This document shows positions 5,504-6,535 of a DNA stretch of 6,535 nt, piece by piece. The position numbers and the translations under genes are program-made. This DNA is from Clostridia bacterium (lineage in GTDB: Bacteria; Bacillota; Clostridia; Christensenellales; Borkfalkiaceae), in the NCBI GenBank assembly GCA_029063275.1, contig JAIDOO010000365.1:1-6535 (forward strand), read 5' to 3'. The notes beneath the pieces were generated by a model, which was not told where the DNA came from, did not search any database, and worked only from the letters and a program-made list of their open reading frames with translations. The stretch's first letter is position 1; each line of letters begins with the position of its first letter.

Positions 5504-6535
5504 ATGGACGAGAATAAAAACGAAATCGAAAAGGTCGAGGAAGAAAAGGTAATCCGCCACACCATAAACGCGGAGGAAACCTTTACGCTTGCCAAAGACG
5601 TTTTCGATTTAAGATGTTTTCTTAAAAACGTATACAACAACCGCGCCGTAATCGCGCGCAGGTTGAATTTGTTTTCGCTCATAGTCAGCCTTGTGTTCAC
5701 GGTGCTGTATATGGCGTATATAATGCTTACGGGCATTATCGATAAAATCAACACCGGCGGAACCATTTTGCTCTACGTCGTTATCGGCGTTTATGCGGCG
5801 GTGTTCGTAATAATGCTTATCGGCATAGCCTGCGGAGCTTCGGCAAAGACCAAGAGTATGAAGGTGATTAAAAAACTGCTTGCAATTTGCCGGCTTATCG
5901 TCCGCCTTTTGTCGCTCGGTCTTACCATAACCGCGCTCGCGCTTTTGATGCAGGGAGGCGACTTCACTGCCCAGCATGTCGCAATAGATATTGCGCTGGT
6001 GATATTTTCTATTTTCTGTCTGATAATCGCAATTATTCCTTTAATCGCCGGCGGTCTTGCAAAGCTTTCAAGGTGGCTGTTATCCCCCGTTAAAATCAAG
6101 TATCATTTTTCAGCCGTCGCGCTTGAATGGTATGAATTGGTAGTAACCGAGGACGGCGAAAAAAAGGCGGTCAAAAAAGTTTCGCAAAAATACCACGACG
6201 ATATAGGCAGGTGTCTTGACAACTATTTAATTCCGCTTTTGGGTAAAAAGTACGTCAACAGCATAAAGCCTGCGACGATTTTGCGCGTTGCTCAGGGCGC
6301 GCAGAGTGATAAACTGCTTATCGAGGGAATTCTGAAAAGCATCTTTGCCTATGCCACCGATTGCGGATACGTTACCTTTGACCCGTGCAAGGACCTCGAA
6401 TTCGTGGGCAGTATAGAGGAAGAGGAAAAACCCAAGACCAAAATCAAGGAAAAGTTTTTGAGATTGGGCGGAAAAATCGGCAAGTCTATGATTAAGAAAT
6501 ATATAGAGAAAAACATTGCCGAAGGAAAGGAAGAT
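5504..6535 (+). CDS. Four-helix membrane protein with an integrase core-binding-like domain (partial)
   Basis: The frame is open for 344 codons to the window end with no stop, so the C-terminus is missing. Residues 1-54 are charged and cytoplasmic. Four hydrophobic helices follow at about 55-79, 87-110, 124-149 and 159-183. Positive charges (NNRAVIARR before helix 1, the KTKSMKVIKK loop, and KLSRWLLSPVKIK after helix 4) place both ends inside. Residues about 203-300 resemble the SAM-like core-binding domain of tyrosine recombinases: an opening ALEWYELV, then NYLIPLLGKKYVNSIKPATI (240-259), then ILKSIFAYATDCGYVTFDPC (276-295), matching the family patterns I.P.LG....I.P..I and IL..IF.YA...GYI..NPC. 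The last 45 residues are Lys/Glu-rich with no sign of the recombinase catalytic domain. I do not recognise this as a named family. Confidence is high for a real membrane protein gene, moderate for the domain match, and its function is unknown. Confidence 0.85.
   Translation, partial: MDENKNEIEKVEEEKVIRHTINAEETFTLAKDVFDLRCFLKNVYNNRAVIARRLNLFSLIVSLVFTVLYMAYIMLTGIIDKINTGGTILLYVVIGVYAAVFVIMLIGIACGASAKTKSMKVIKKLLAICRLIVRLLSLGLTITALALLMQGGDFTAQHVAIDIALVIFSIFCLIIAIIPLIAGGLAKLSRWLLSPVKIKYHFSAVALEWYELVVTEDGEKKAVKKVSQKYHDDIGRCLDNYLIPLLGKKYVNSIKPATILRVAQGAQSDKLLIEGILKSIFAYATDCGYVTFDPCKDLEFVGSIEEEEKPKTKIKEKFLRLGGKIGKSMIKKYIEKNIAEGKED

Noticed and set aside
5473..6099. Minus-strand open frames opposite the membrane protein gene
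   Set aside because: They overlap each other and a plus-strand frame that has a ribosome binding site, promoter and coherent membrane helices. They show no domain motifs and read as shadows.
6405..6535. A complete tyrosine recombinase following the core-binding-like domain
   Set aside because: The visible tail is Lys/Glu-rich without the helices that open the catalytic domain. The window ends too early to exclude it fully, but nothing seen supports it.

Overview
The window looks like a chromosomal segment of a Gram-positive bacterium of the Bacillota, most likely an anaerobic clostridial-type organism. This rests on an S-box (SAM-I) leader with an intrinsic terminator in front of metK, near-consensus sigma-A promoters (two with an extended -10), a PflX-type radical SAM protein and an ABC-F ATPase. 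The genus cannot be named from the sequence. Base composition looks even, and there are no rRNA or tRNA genes, insertion sequences or CRISPR arrays.

Left half (about 84-2641, minus strand): one compact SAM-controlled operon. Transcription starts at a strong promoter (2613-2641) and passes through a SAM-I type riboswitch (about 2516-2601) and a terminator hairpin (2475-2503). It then enters a GNAT acetyltransferase gene, metK (SAM synthetase, overlapping the GNAT gene by 4 bases) and a comF-type phosphoribosyltransferase gene 6 bases further on. SAM should therefore shut off its own synthase together with two accessory genes. MetK carries a proline where the family has its catalytic histidine (residue 14). 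At the far left edge, another minus-strand promoter (49-77) points out of the window.

Middle (2649-5446, plus strand): a divergent promoter whose -10 lies so close to the start codon that the transcript of the radical SAM gene may be leaderless. An ABC-F ATPase gene follows. Its reading frame is cut by a single in-frame TAA after the second ABC domain, and the family's C-terminal coiled-coil domain continues intact in the same frame for 107 codons.

Right part (5418-6535, plus strand): a promoter buried in the end of the ABC-F remnant, a good ribosome binding site, and a gene that runs off the window. Its product has four predicted membrane helices, then a cytoplasmic region resembling the core-binding (SAM-like, DNA-binding) domain of tyrosine recombinases, then a lysine/glutamate-rich tail. 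A membrane-anchored, apparently non-catalytic integrase-type domain is the most novel item here.

The strongest leads are the membrane/integrase-domain fusion, the interrupted ABC-F gene, the MetK active-site substitution and the SAM-controlled operon headed by an acetyltransferase.
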